64,000 nucleotides of DNA from Lonepinella sp051851555 (lineage in GTDB: Bacteria; Pseudomonadota; Gammaproteobacteria; Enterobacterales; Pasteurellaceae). Position 1 is the stretch's first letter. Each line of letters opens with the position of its first letter. Positions 33,601 through 42,377 of this stretch are shown in pieces. The notes under the pieces were generated by a model. The model made no database searches and was not told where the DNA came from. It saw only the letters and a list, made by a program, of their open reading frames with translations. The translations under genes were made by a program, and so were the position numbers. The stretch lies in NCBI RefSeq assembly GCF_051851555.1, contig NZ_JBPDVH010000001.1:310001-374000 (forward strand). Direction: 5' to 3'.

Positions 33601-33758
33601 CGCTGGATTGGAAAATTAAACCTGCAGTGAAAGCCCGCATGCGAAATATTATCCGTTTAACCCTGAAAAAGAACGGCTATCCACCTGATTTAGAGCAAGA
33701 GGCCATCGCACGAGTATTGGAACAGGCGGAAGTGTTGGGGGATGAATTGGTGGGATAA
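30615..33758 (+). CDS. hsdR: Type I restriction endonuclease subunit HsdR (second system)
   Basis: Motor and nuclease subunit, 1047 residues. The N-terminal nuclease core is RPDVVGFVNGLPLVVFELKN (about 31036-31095). The helicase has Walker A TQGSGKS (near 31514-31534), the DEAH box (31836-31847) and GFTGTPIS (near 31942). The C-terminal region is long and helical. A good AAAGGAG site precedes ATG 30615. It differs markedly from the HsdR at 5667, so the two systems belong to different type I families. The gene is intact. With hsdM off, restriction should also be off, since type I HsdR works only in complex with M and S. Confidence 0.95.
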   Translation: MPLNINEEAIENLALEHLAALGWEHTDARQIEENSEFSRANPSDVIFKRILQDAVERLNPDLPEMAVADVVAQVLRVSGASLSERNQVAYQLLRNGVPVSYKQNGKTIHYNAYLIDFNNPDNNRFDMVNQLTIKGRKGNRRPDVVGFVNGLPLVVFELKNPLSDQADILDAYHQLQTYKDEIADLFVFNQALIISDFSQARLGSLTANFERFTVWRVVDEKNDSQRITFENELVGLMHGLLTPENWLNYVQNFVVFENDDGNVIKKIAAYHQFYGVNEAVDCTLLAAAPNGNRKIGVMWHTQGSGKSLSMLFYAGRVLAQPSLQNPTIVVVTDRNDLDGQLFATFSAGESIIRQKPVQAEDRENLRDELAKRETGGVIFTTIQKFALLDGEQYHPMLNDRANIIVMTDEAHRTQYGFNTQIKNGQYRTGFAKYLREALPNASFIGFTGTPISQEDKDTQDVFGRYVSIYAMEDAVADGATVPIFYQALQIKLGESEQFDYVIREAEAVYDAGENARMKMMEKLVGSDGRLNLLADSIVSHFEKRCESIESKAMTVVMSREIAVKLYQKITALRPEWHSDDVNQGALKVIMTGSASDPEHLQRFVPSKDDCKLLEKRFKEPNDSLRMVIVVDMWLTGFDVPCCNTMYIDKPMKEHNLMQAIARVNRVFRNKSNENGGLIVDYIGLTAALREATAMYGRNQTGGESVAVDIALVKQKLAENMDIIHKQFATPVKGKAFDLQEALSHTSVEPLLHAINQAAEHILALDYEQKSNDKKDPTPRKTAFIRAVRSAKKGYALCGPDPFVKRFERELAFFDSIRQRIGKDTPTKTADRERQIRLVELLNQAVESQGVVNLLDELDDHQANISLLSDEFLERVQKSGTKNLWAERIAKYLQQNFRKGAGSNITLQKTFEDKLKETMNQYHNQSLSVADVLKALIDMAKEFEAQQKRGEELGLSYAELAFYDALIRNESAVQIMQDAVLKRLAQEITDQLQKSVTLDWKIKPAVKARMRNIIRLTLKKNGYPPDLEQEAIARVLEQAEVLGDELVG

Positions 33759-33783
33759 TCCTCTAACACTAGGCATAATAAAA

Positions 33784-33830
33784 GATGCCGAGCATCGTTA
33801 TTGGCTTAGCCTCGTACGCCAGTGCGGGGT
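33784..33830 (-). repeat. Dispersed hairpin repeat, copy C (reverse orientation)
   Basis: Reads on the minus strand as CCCCGCACTGGCGTACGAGG, then AATAACGATGCTCGGCATC, matching copies A and B. It lies 25 bases after the hsdR stop, so copies B and C flank hsdR in opposite orientations. Confidence 0.65.
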
Positions 33831-33837
33831 ACAAAAA

Positions 33838-33860
33838 AGGGGCGTATTCAATACGCCCCT
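33838..33860 (-). terminator. tuf terminator
   Basis: Ten-bp stem AGGGGCGTAT and ATACGCCCCT with a three-base loop. Read on the minus strand it is followed by a run of T, and it lies 22 bases past the tuf stop. It also faces the convergent hsdR. Confidence 0.88.
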
Positions 33861-33882
33861 AAAATCTTGCTGAAATCGTTAA

Positions 33883-35067
33883 TTATTTAACAATTTTTGC
33901 TACCACACCAGCACCAACGGTACGGCCACCCTCACGGATAGCGAAACGTAAACCTTGGTCCATGGCGATTGGGTGGATTAGGCTAACTGTCATTTTGATG
34001 TTGTCGCCTGGCATTACCATTTCCACGCCTTCTGGTAACTCGATGGTACCTGTTACGTCAGTTGTACGGAAGTAGAACTGTGGACGGTAACCTTTGAAGA
34101 ATGGAGTATGACGTCCGCCTTCTTCTTTTGATAATACGTAAACTTCTGATTCGAAATCGGTGTGTGGAGTGATTGAACCTGGTTTAGCAAGCACTTGACC
34201 ACGTTCGATTTCTTCACGTTTTGTACCACGTAATAATGCACCGATGTTTTCACCTGCACGACCTTCGTCAAGTAATTTACGGAACATTTCAACACCCGTT
34301 ACAGTTGTTTTTGTGGTATCTTTGATACCCACGATTTCAACTTCGTCACCAGTACGTACGATACCACGTTCTACACGACCAGTAACAACGGTACCACGAC
34401 CAGAGATTGAGAATACATCTTCAATTGGTAATAGGAACGGTTGGTCAATTGCACGTTCTGGTTCTGGGATGTAAGTATCTAAGTGGTTAGCTAACTCAAC
34501 GATTTTTTCTTCCCATTCTGCGTCGCCTTCAAGGGCTTTTAAGGCAGAACCACGTACGATTGGGGTATCGTCGCCTGGGAAATCGTATTGTGAAAGTAAT
34601 TCACGTACTTCCATTTCGACTAATTCTAATAACTCTTCGTCATCTACCATGTCGCATTTGTTTAAGAATACGATGATGTATGGCACGCCTACTTGGCGAC
34701 CTAATAAGATGTGTTCACGAGTTTGTGGCATTGGGCCATCAGTTGCTGCAACGACTAAGATTGCACCGTCCATTTGTGCCGCACCGGTAATCATGTTTTT
34801 AACATAGTCGGCGTGTCCCGGACAGTCAACGTGTGCGTAATGACGAGTTGGGGTATCGTATTCAACGTGTGAAGTGTTGATGGTGATACCACGTGCTTTT
34901 TCTTCTGGTGCGTTATCGATTTGGTCGAATGCACGAGCGGCACCGCCGTATTTTTTTGCTAATACAGTGGTAATTGCTGCTGTTAAAGTTGTTTTACCAT
35001 GGTCAACGTGGCCGATTGTACCCACGTTAACGTGCGGTTTTGTACGTTCAAATTTTTCTTTAGACAT
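33883..35067 (-). CDS. tuf: Elongation factor Tu
   Basis: GTPase that brings aminoacyl-tRNA to the ribosome; 394 residues. All GTP-binding motifs are present (GHVDHGKTT, DCPGHADY, NKCD, and SALK), plus the switch I stretch APEEKARGITINT. It is the last gene of a tRNA-tuf transcription unit, in the tufB position of E. coli. Genomes of this family often have a second near-identical copy elsewhere, which cannot be seen here. Confidence 0.98.
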   Translation of the reverse strand: MSKEKFERTKPHVNVGTIGHVDHGKTTLTAAITTVLAKKYGGAARAFDQIDNAPEEKARGITINTSHVEYDTPTRHYAHVDCPGHADYVKNMITGAAQMDGAILVVAATDGPMPQTREHILLGRQVGVPYIIVFLNKCDMVDDEELLELVEMEVRELLSQYDFPGDDTPIVRGSALKALEGDAEWEEKIVELANHLDTYIPEPERAIDQPFLLPIEDVFSISGRGTVVTGRVERGIVRTGDEVEIVGIKDTTKTTVTGVEMFRKLLDEGRAGENIGALLRGTKREEIERGQVLAKPGSITPHTDFESEVYVLSKEEGGRHTPFFKGYRPQFYFRTTDVTGTIELPEGVEMVMPGDNIKMTVSLIHPIAMDQGLRFAIREGGRTVGAGVVAKIVK

Positions 35068-35174
35068 GTTAAGAAGTCCCTCTAAAAAACACGGTTATTG
35101 ATGGTACAATAACACCACATTAACCTAATGTAACTAAAATTCGGTTTATATCAAAGGAAGTTGAAATTAAGAAG

Positions 35175-35250
35175 TGGTGCTGATAGGCGGATTTGAACCG
35201 CCGACCTCACCCTTACCAAGGGTGCGCTCTACCAACTGAGCTATATCAGC
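35175..35250 (-). tRNA. thrT: tRNA-Thr (GGT anticodon)
   Basis: 76 bases including an encoded CCA. Acceptor arms GCTGATA and TATCAGC pair, the D-arm has AGCTCAGTTGGTAGAGC, the anticodon stem CACCC/GGGTG surrounds TTGGTAA, and the T-arm GGCGGTTCAAATCCGCC is standard. It is the last tRNA before tuf. Confidence 0.97.
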
Positions 35251-35257
35251 GCTTACT

Positions 35258-35332
<75 letters not shown>

Positions 35333-35373
35333 AGTCCTAAATTCATCTGTCCATCAAACAAATTCATTGAAAG

Positions 35374-35458
35374 TGGTGGAGGGAGAAGGATTCGAACCTT
35401 CGAAGGCTGAGCCAACAGATTTACAGTCTGCCCCCTTTGGCCGCTCGGGAACCCCTCC
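35374..35458 (-). tRNA. tyrU: tRNA-Tyr (GTA anticodon)
   Basis: 85 bases with encoded CCA and a long variable arm, as expected for bacterial tRNA-Tyr. Acceptor GGAGGGG pairs with the CTCCCTCC end, the anticodon loop is CTGTAAA, and the T-arm is GAAGGTTCGAATCCTTC. Confidence 0.97.
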
Positions 35459-35486
35459 ACTAAATGAATTGCCTGTTTACGAAGAA

Positions 35487-35562
<76 letters not shown>

Positions 35563-35583
35563 ATTCGTAAGCAAGTGGTGCGT

Positions 35584-35611
35584 ATTATAGGGAAATTTTA
35601 CGCCCTGACAA
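35584..35611 (-). promoter_or_regulatory. Strong sigma-70 promoter of the tRNA-tuf operon
   Basis: On the minus strand TTGTCA (35606-35611) and TATAAT (35584-35589) are separated by 16 bases, with an upstream AT-rich tract and a GC-containing discriminator (ACGCACC). It lies about 22 bases before the first tRNA. The rest of the gap to coaA (35612-35779) is AT-rich and shows nothing else definite. Confidence 0.85.
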
Positions 35612-35779
35612 GTATTTTTTATCAAAAAAATAAAAAATTACACTTATTCGACTAATAAACAAGCAGAATAATAGGAATTTTCCTTAAATCTCAACATTCT
35701 TGGAAAAATTTCTGCAAAACGATCACGAATTAAGGTATATTTCACCCTATTATTCTTCTACCAAATTAAAGATATTATT

Positions 35780-36724
35780 GTGACGGATGTAATTTCTCCT
35801 ATAACGGAATCATTGAGCCCGTTTTTAACCTTTCAGCGTGAACAATGGGCCGAGCTACGAAAAGCGGTGCCTTTAAAATTGACCGAACAAGATTTAAAAC
35901 CCTTATTAGCGTTTAATGAAGAACTGTCTTTAGACGAGGTCAGCACGATTTATTTGCCTTTGGTGCGTCTGCTAAACTATTACATTGAAGAAAATATCCA
36001 TCGCCAAACCGTATTAAACCGTTTTCTCGGCGTACAAGCGCCCAACGTACCTTACATTATCAGTATTGCGGGGAGCGTTGCGGGAGGAAAAAGCACTTCA
36101 GCCCGAATTATTCAATCCTTACTCAGCCACTGGCCAGATGAACGCAAAGTCGATCTTATCACCACGGATGGCTTTTTATACCCCCTTAATATCCTAAAAG
36201 AAAAGCATATTTTAGATAAAAAAGGCTTTCCGATTTCCTACGACACCCCAAAACTCCTCCAATTTCTGGCGGATCTAAAATCTGGCAAACACAATATCAC
36301 TGTCCCGATTTATTCACATATCACTTACGACATCATTCCCGATCAGTTCATGACCATTGATCAACCCGATATTCTGATTTTAGAGGGACTTAACGTCTTG
36401 CAAATCAGCACCAAAGCGGAAACCTTTGTGTCCGACTTCGTGGATTTTTCTATTTATGTAGATGCAGAAGAAGAACGCCTCAAAGAATGGTATATCCATC
36501 GTTTCCTCAAACTCCGTCAAAGTGCGTTTAATAATCCAGATTCCTATTTTAAACATTACGCTAACTTGTCCGAACAAGAGGCAATTCAAACGGCGAGTAA
36601 CATTTGGGATAATATTAATGGATTAAATTTAAGAGAAAATATATTACCCACAAGAGAACGTGCCAATCTGATCCTAAAAAAAGGGGCAGATCATGCGGTG
36701 GAATTGGTGAAATTAAGAAAATAA
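35780..36724 (+). CDS. coaA: Pantothenate kinase (type I, CoaA)
   Basis: First enzyme of coenzyme A synthesis, phosphorylating pantothenate. The 314 residues (E. coli 316) include the P-loop GSVAGGKST, the TTDGFLYP segment, the FPISYDTP loop and the EGLNVLQ strand. GTG 35780 is used as start; it follows an AT-rich stretch with only a weak ribosome-binding site, and no better start precedes the conserved FQREQWAEL. The gene is divergent from the tRNA-tuf unit, as in enterobacteria. Confidence 0.95.
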   Translation: MTDVISPITESLSPFLTFQREQWAELRKAVPLKLTEQDLKPLLAFNEELSLDEVSTIYLPLVRLLNYYIEENIHRQTVLNRFLGVQAPNVPYIISIAGSVAGGKSTSARIIQSLLSHWPDERKVDLITTDGFLYPLNILKEKHILDKKGFPISYDTPKLLQFLADLKSGKHNITVPIYSHITYDIIPDQFMTIDQPDILILEGLNVLQISTKAETFVSDFVDFSIYVDAEEERLKEWYIHRFLKLRQSAFNNPDSYFKHYANLSEQEAIQTASNIWDNINGLNLRENILPTRERANLILKKGADHAVELVKLRK

Positions 36725-36758
36725 CGAAAAAAAGCACCGCACTTTTCCATTGATAAAA

Positions 36759-36787
36759 ATAGCCAAAGGTTTATATCCTTTGGCTAT
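36759..36787 (-). terminator. Terminator of the opp operon (facing coaA)
   Basis: Eleven-bp stem ATAGCCAAAGG and CCTTTGGCTAT with a seven-base loop. The T-run (TTTTTATC) follows on the minus strand, 4 bases after oppF. It may also stop coaA transcripts. An uptake signal lies at 36736-36744. Confidence 0.88.
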
Positions 36788-36790
36788 CTC

Positions 36791-37774
36791 TTATATATTC
36801 AAACAAGCCACAAAATGCTCTTTTTCCCTTTTCAACGTAGGCGTAACTTTCGCACAATTCTCCGTCACTTTCGGGCAACGAGTACGGAACACGCAGCCTG
36901 ATGGCGGATTAATCGGCGACGGCAAATCCCCCTCCAACAGCTGAATGGTTTTATTGCGTTCCAACTTCGGATCAGGAATCGGCACTGCGGACATTAAGGC
37001 TTGCGTATAAGGATGTTGGGTATGATTAAACACCTGTTCATCGGTACCTAATTCCACGGCATTGCCTAAATACATCACCAATACACGATCGGAAATATGT
37101 TTTACAATGGATAAATCATGAGCAATAAAGATCAGGCTTAATCCCATTTCTTTCTGTAATGATTTCAATAAGTTGACCACTTGAGCCTGAATCGACACAT
37201 CTAACGCCGAAACGGGTTCATCACAAATAATAATTTTCGGTTCAATAATTAATGCTCGAGCAATACCGATACGTTGACATTGACCACCTGAAAATTCGTG
37301 CGGATAACGGTTGATCACGTTTGGCAGCAAACCGACTTTAATCATCATGTCTTGCACTTTTTGCTTCACTTCCGCTTTAGATAAATGCGGTTGATAAATC
37401 TCCAATGGCTCGGCAATAATTTCACCGATATTCATCCGTGGATTAAGTGAAGCCAACGGATCTTGAAAGATCATTTGAATATCTTTACGGGTGTCTTTCC
37501 ACTCTTTTTGTGATTGGTGAGCAAGGTTTTTACCTAACCATAAAATTTCCCCTGCCGATGCTTTGACTAAACCGATAATCGCACGTGCAAGGGTGGATTT
37601 GCCACAACCTGATTCGCCTACCACACCCAAGGTTTCGCCTTGATAAAGTTGGAACGACACATTGTTTACTGCTTTCAGGGTTAACGGTTTGGCAAAAAAC
37701 AGCGATTTTTTATTTTTAATTTTGAAATTCACCGAAAGGTGATTTACTTCAAGAATAGGTTGTTTTTCAGTCAT
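36791..37774 (-). CDS. oppF: Oligopeptide ABC transporter ATPase OppF
   Basis: ATP-binding subunit of the oligopeptide importer, paired with OppD. It has 327 residues with Walker A GESGCGKST, Q-loop MIFQDPLASLNPRM, signature FSGGQCQRIGIARAL, Walker B IIICDEPVSALD and the H-loop IAHDLS. The C-terminal extension ends with the cysteine-bearing SGCVFRTRCPKVTENC, typical of Opp/Dpp ATPases that bind an iron-sulfur cluster or zinc. It overlaps oppD by four bases (ATGA). Confidence 0.95.
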   Translation of the reverse strand: MTEKQPILEVNHLSVNFKIKNKKSLFFAKPLTLKAVNNVSFQLYQGETLGVVGESGCGKSTLARAIIGLVKASAGEILWLGKNLAHQSQKEWKDTRKDIQMIFQDPLASLNPRMNIGEIIAEPLEIYQPHLSKAEVKQKVQDMMIKVGLLPNVINRYPHEFSGGQCQRIGIARALIIEPKIIICDEPVSALDVSIQAQVVNLLKSLQKEMGLSLIFIAHDLSIVKHISDRVLVMYLGNAVELGTDEQVFNHTQHPYTQALMSAVPIPDPKLERNKTIQLLEGDLPSPINPPSGCVFRTRCPKVTENCAKVTPTLKREKEHFVACLNI

Positions 37775-38742
37775 ACTGCAAACTCCTTGGCATCAATCCA
37801 ACAGTTGCGTAAGCGGTTATCCGTCCATTGACTTAATTTCGGAGCGGTCAAACATTGTTCGCTAACATATTGGCAACGTGGCGAAAACGGACAGCCTTGT
37901 GGTAAACGCAGCAAATTCGGCGGATTGCCAGCAATGGTTTTTAACTCGTGAGATTGGCTATCCAAACGGGGAATCGCTTCCATTAAGCCCATAGAGTAAG
38001 GGTGTGTTGGCTGATAAAAAATCTGCTCCGCACTGCCATATTCCATAGTTCGTCCAGCATACATTACTAGCACTTTATCACAAATCCCAGCCACTACGCC
38101 GAGATCGTGGGTAATCATAATAATCGCCGTGTTAAATTCTCGTTTTAATTCATTTAGCAAAGTCATAATTTGGGCTTGCACCGTCACATCTAACGCCGTA
38201 GTCGGCTCATCAGCAATCAATAATTTCGGACGGCATAGCAACGCCATGGCAATCATCACCCTTTGCCGCATACCGCCTGAAAATTCGTGCGGATACATCG
38301 CCATACGTTTTTTCGCTTCGGGCATTTTCACCGCGTCCAACATACGGATCGACTCAGAAAGTGCGGTGGATTTATCCATATTTTTATGAATCATCAGCAC
38401 TTCCATTAACTGCTCGCCCACTTTCATATAAGGATTGAGCGAGGTCATGGGATCTTGGAAAATCATCGCAATATCTCTGGCACGAATTTTATTTAATTGG
38501 CGTTCCGTCAAATTAAGCAATTCCTGACCGTTAAATTTAGCCGATCCAGTGGTTTTACCATTGGAAGCCAATAGCCCCATTAAGGCAAAGGCAGTTTGTG
38601 ATTTACCCGAACCCGATTCGCCCACAATACCTAAGGTTTCGCCTTGTTCAAGAGTAAAATTCAGTTCATTCACCGCCGTGACGACACCGTCTGGCGTGGA
38701 AAATTTTACCGATAAATTTTGTACATCAAGCAAATTATTCAT
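37771..38742 (-). CDS. oppD: Oligopeptide ABC transporter ATPase OppD
   Basis: Second ATPase of the importer, 323 residues, with Walker A GESGSGKSQ, Q-loop MIFQDPMTSLNPYM, signature FSGGMRQRVMIAMAL, Walker B LLIADEPTTALD and H-loop ITHDLG. The cysteine-bearing tail (GCPFSPRCQYVSEQC) is present. ATG 38742 has an AAAGGAGAG site. It is translationally coupled to oppF. Confidence 0.95.
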   Translation of the reverse strand: MNNLLDVQNLSVKFSTPDGVVTAVNELNFTLEQGETLGIVGESGSGKSQTAFALMGLLASNGKTTGSAKFNGQELLNLTERQLNKIRARDIAMIFQDPMTSLNPYMKVGEQLMEVLMIHKNMDKSTALSESIRMLDAVKMPEAKKRMAMYPHEFSGGMRQRVMIAMALLCRPKLLIADEPTTALDVTVQAQIMTLLNELKREFNTAIIMITHDLGVVAGICDKVLVMYAGRTMEYGSAEQIFYQPTHPYSMGLMEAIPRLDSQSHELKTIAGNPPNLLRLPQGCPFSPRCQYVSEQCLTAPKLSQWTDNRLRNCWIDAKEFAV

Positions 38743-38745
38743 CGT

Positions 38746-39663
38746 TTATCTCTCCTTTGGATCCAAGGCATCACGCAATCCATCACCGATAAAGTTAAAA
38801 CAAAATAGCGTTAAACATAAAAAACAAGCAGGGAAAATCAATAGCCAAGGAGAACTTTCCATCTGTGCCGCACCATCGTTTAATAACGCCCCCCAACTGC
38901 TCATCGGCTCTTGTGTGCCTAGCCCTAAGAAACTTAAAAAAGATTCGAATAAAATCAATGACGGCACTTCTAAAGAGGCATACACTACCACAATCCCCAA
39001 TAAATTCGGGATAATATGACGGAAAATAATTTTTCGCCGTGACACACCACACACCATTGCTGCCTCAATAAATTCCTTATTTTTCAAACTTAGGGTTTGA
39101 CCACGCACAATACGAGCGAGGTTAAGCCAAGAAATCATCCCGATCGCCACAAAAATTAATAGAATGTTTTGTCCAAAGAACGTCACCAATAGAATCACAA
39201 AGAACATAAACGGAAACGAACTGAGTACCTCTAAGGCACGCATCATCAACATATCCACGGTTTTGCCGAAAAAGCCAGAAATCGCTCCGTAAACGGTACC
39301 GATCAACACGGCAATTAATGCACCTAAAATACCCACCATTAGCGAAATACGTCCGCCCATAGCTATCCGCACTAACAAATCACGTCCTGAACCGTCCGTA
39401 CCTAAATAATGGCCCGATTCAAAATCAGGGGCAGCACTCATCATATTCCAATCGGTGTCTTCAAAGCTGAACGGCATTAACATGGGGGCAAAGGTAATAA
39501 ACAGCACGATTAATACCAACATAAATAAGCTGAACATTGCAGCTTTATTGGCGGTAAAACGGCGTTTGGCATCTTGCCATAGACTACGACTTTCCATGGG
39601 CAAGGCATTTGACTGCTCCAACAATTTTTGGGCTAATTCTTTATTTTGTTGCATTTTTAACAT
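38746..39663 (-). CDS. oppC: Oligopeptide ABC transporter permease OppC
   Basis: Inner membrane permease with about six membrane segments, 305 residues. The N-terminal stretch MESRSLWQDAKRRFTANKAAM is highly similar to OppC of enterobacteria, and the ATPase-contact loop EAAMVCGVSRRKIIFRHIIPN is near residue 195. I start it at ATG 39663 (MLKMQQNKEL), 10 bases after oppB. The frame is open to a TTG at 39696 inside oppB. Confidence 0.93.
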   Translation of the reverse strand: MLKMQQNKELAQKLLEQSNALPMESRSLWQDAKRRFTANKAAMFSLFMLVLIVLFITFAPMLMPFSFEDTDWNMMSAAPDFESGHYLGTDGSGRDLLVRIAMGGRISLMVGILGALIAVLIGTVYGAISGFFGKTVDMLMMRALEVLSSFPFMFFVILLVTFFGQNILLIFVAIGMISWLNLARIVRGQTLSLKNKEFIEAAMVCGVSRRKIIFRHIIPNLLGIVVVYASLEVPSLILFESFLSFLGLGTQEPMSSWGALLNDGAAQMESSPWLLIFPACFLCLTLFCFNFIGDGLRDALDPKER

Positions 39664-39673
39664 ATCCGTACCC

Positions 39674-40594
39674 CTACGCTCGCAATTTTGGATCAATCAC
39701 CGCATATAAAATATCTACCACGGCATTAAAGAAAATCGTAAGCGTCCCCACTAAAATGGTTAAACTTAGCACCAAAGAATAATCCCGATTTAACGCACCA
39801 TTCACAAATAATTGCCCGATACCCGGTAAGCCAAATACTTGCTCAATCACCATAGAACCGGTGATAATTCCTACAAAGGCAGGGCCTAAATAAGTTACGA
39901 CTGGAATAATCGCAGGGCGTAACGCATGTTTAAAAATAATCCGTCGCAATGGCAAACCTTTCGCTTTAGCAGTACGAATAAATGGAGAATGTAGCACTTC
40001 AATCATGGAGCCACGCATAATCCGTGCAATCCCTGCCACATAGCCAATGGTCAACGCCACCACAGGTAATGCCATATAATATAGCGTACCACCGTTCCAA
40101 CCACCAGCAGGCAACCAACCTAAATAAATGGCAAAAACTAGCACTAACAACGGTGCAATCACAAAGCTCGGAATAATCACCCCTGTCATGGCAAAACTCA
40201 TCACCAAATAATCCCACCGACTATTTTGATTTAATGCTGCCACAATGCCAGCCAATAAACCCAAGGTAACCGCAAACACAAAAGCCGTTAACCCGAGTTT
40301 AATAGAGACAGGAAAAGCGGACGCAATTAAGGCGTTAACAGTTTGATCTTTATATTTAAAAGATGGACCAAAATCTCCATGAGAAAGATTTTCCAAATAC
40401 AAAAAATATTGCTTATGTAACGGCTCATTGAGATGATATTTGGCCTCAATATTCGCCATCACTTCCGGTGGATAGGCTTTTTCAGTGGTAAACGGATTAC
40501 CCGGTGCAAGTCGCATCAGGAAAAAAGAGACCGTAATCAGAAGAAACAACGTCGGAATCGCCTCAAGCAGTCTTCTAATAATAAATTTAAACAT
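39674..40594 (-). CDS. oppB: Oligopeptide ABC transporter permease OppB
   Basis: Partner permease, 306 residues with about six membrane segments. Start ATG 40594 gives MFKFIIRRLLEAIPTLFLLI, which matches the enterobacterial OppB N-terminus. The in-frame TTG at 40609 is not needed. The EAA loop is RTAKAKGLPLRRIIFKHALR. It is separated from oppA by 145 bases that contain a terminator-like hairpin. Confidence 0.94.
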   Translation of the reverse strand: MFKFIIRRLLEAIPTLFLLITVSFFLMRLAPGNPFTTEKAYPPEVMANIEAKYHLNEPLHKQYFLYLENLSHGDFGPSFKYKDQTVNALIASAFPVSIKLGLTAFVFAVTLGLLAGIVAALNQNSRWDYLVMSFAMTGVIIPSFVIAPLLVLVFAIYLGWLPAGGWNGGTLYYMALPVVALTIGYVAGIARIMRGSMIEVLHSPFIRTAKAKGLPLRRIIFKHALRPAIIPVVTYLGPAFVGIITGSMVIEQVFGLPGIGQLFVNGALNRDYSLVLSLTILVGTLTIFFNAVVDILYAVIDPKLRA

Positions 40595-40712
40595 AAGGAC
40601 AGCCCACAAAGAATCATAAAATTAATAAAAAAAGCACCGCACATTTGCACATAGATTAAGTGCAACCCATAGCAAATTATCCAGTACATTCCCACTTTGG
40701 GAAAAAGGCACT

Positions 40713-40732
40713 CCCCTGAACAATTTCAGGGG
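40713..40732 (-). terminator. Hairpin between oppA and oppB (attenuating terminator)
   Basis: CCCCTGAA and TTCAGGGG around a four-base loop, 7 bases past the oppA stop. On the minus strand it is followed shortly by TTTTT. Partial termination here would give more binding protein than permease, as is usual in opp operons; that effect is inferred. Confidence 0.75.
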
Positions 40733-40739
40733 AATGAGA

Positions 40740-42377
40740 TTAGTGTTTAACAATATAAAGATTTCTTAACAATACTCTATCTTGTGGATCTTTACCCGAA
40801 TAACCTTTAACAAAGGTTTTCACCAAACGTGGATTCACATAGTTATAAATCGGCACAATAGCGGCCTCTTCAGCTAAAATCGCTTCGGCTTTGGCATAGG
40901 CATCTGCACGCTGATTTTCATCTAATGCGGCTCGAGATTCCATCACTGCGGCATCATACTTCTCACTGCGATAAAATGCGGTATTATTACTCGAATTAGA
41001 TAAGAAATAATTCACAAAGGTAGAGGCTTGATTATAATCACCATTCCAACCTGCACGAGCCACATCATAGGCTTTACTACGACGTGATGCAATATAGGTT
41101 TTCCATTCTTGGTTTTCTAATTTCACATCAACGAGCCCTTGCGTATTGGCTTTCCAAATAGATGCCGCTGCAATGGCGACTTTTTTATGGTTTTCATTGG
41201 TGTTATAAAGAATCGTAAATTTCAATGGATTGGATTTGCTAAAGCCAGCATCTTCTAACAATTTCACCGCCTCTGCATTACGTTCTGCCATTGGTTTAGT
41301 TGAATAGGCTGGCTGTTGGATTTTCTCACCCTCGCTAATATAAGTTGGTGTAAAGACATAAGTTGGAGTTTGCCCTTGCGCCATAACTTTGTCGGTAATA
41401 ATATTACGATCTAACGCCAAATTGAGCGCTTTACGTACTCGCACATCATCAAACGGTGCTTTGCTATTATTCAACTCATAGCTGTATGTGGCTAAAGTTC
41501 GGGTGATAAATAACTCGTCTGGTAATTCTTTTTTCAATTTAGCGAATTGCTCGGTCGGCAAGGCATAGTTAGTTATTTGCAAATCCCCCGCACGATAACG
41601 TTGTACGTCCGTCGTCGGATTTTCAATGCTCAACAGCGTCGCTTTGTCGATCACGGTTTCTTTATCATTCCAATAATACGGGTTACGTGCAAACTCGATT
41701 TTTTCATTAATCACGTGATCTGTTAAAATATAAGCCCCATTCCCGACAATATTTTCTTCTTTCACCCAGTTATCACCAAATTTTTCAATCACTTTTTTAG
41801 GCACTGGCAACATGGATTGGTGAGACGTTAAACCAACTAAATAAGGCACGGCATTGTCCAAAGACACTTCAAAGGTCAAATCATCAATAGCTTTCACGCC
41901 CAACGTATCAGGAGATTTTTTGCCATCAATAATATCTTGTGCATTCGCTACCTGCATATAGGTTAAAAAACTGGCATAAGGCGAGGCGGTTTTTGGGGTG
42001 ACTAAACGTTGCCAAGAGAACACAAAATCTTGTGCAGTAACAGGATCACCATTAGACCATTTTGCATCCTTACGCAAATGGAAAGTCCAAGTTTTATAAT
42101 CATCGGAATGCTCCCAAGACTCTGCGACACCAGGGATCGTATTGCCCTCAGAATCAGCCGTCGTTAACCCCTCAAACAACTGTAGTGCAACGCCTGATTC
42201 TGGCGTCCCTTCCGTTAAGTGCGGATCAAAACTTTGCGGTTCTGAGCCATTGTTAATGGTAATTTCTTGTGCAGCGGCCAATTCCACACCCTCTGGCACT
42301 TTCGCTGCGTTGGCAGAAAATGCAAAAGCTAACGCCACAGCGCCAGCGAGTAAAGATGGTAATAATTTGTGTTGCAT
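40740..42377 (-). CDS. oppA: Periplasmic oligopeptide-binding protein OppA
   Basis: Substrate-binding protein of the oligopeptide importer, 545 residues. Signal peptide residues 1-24 (LLPSLLAGAVALAFAFSANA, cleavage after ANA). The mature protein has the SBP_bac_5 signature region WTFHLRKDAKWSNGDPVTAQDFVFSW. No lipobox cysteine is seen, so it is soluble. It has a GAGGAG ribosome-binding site. It is first in the operon. Confidence 0.95.
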   Translation of the reverse strand: MQHKLLPSLLAGAVALAFAFSANAAKVPEGVELAAAQEITINNGSEPQSFDPHLTEGTPESGVALQLFEGLTTADSEGNTIPGVAESWEHSDDYKTWTFHLRKDAKWSNGDPVTAQDFVFSWQRLVTPKTASPYASFLTYMQVANAQDIIDGKKSPDTLGVKAIDDLTFEVSLDNAVPYLVGLTSHQSMLPVPKKVIEKFGDNWVKEENIVGNGAYILTDHVINEKIEFARNPYYWNDKETVIDKATLLSIENPTTDVQRYRAGDLQITNYALPTEQFAKLKKELPDELFITRTLATYSYELNNSKAPFDDVRVRKALNLALDRNIITDKVMAQGQTPTYVFTPTYISEGEKIQQPAYSTKPMAERNAEAVKLLEDAGFSKSNPLKFTILYNTNENHKKVAIAAASIWKANTQGLVDVKLENQEWKTYIASRRSKAYDVARAGWNGDYNQASTFVNYFLSNSSNNTAFYRSEKYDAAVMESRAALDENQRADAYAKAEAILAEEAAIVPIYNYVNPRLVKTFVKGYSGKDPQDRVLLRNLYIVKH

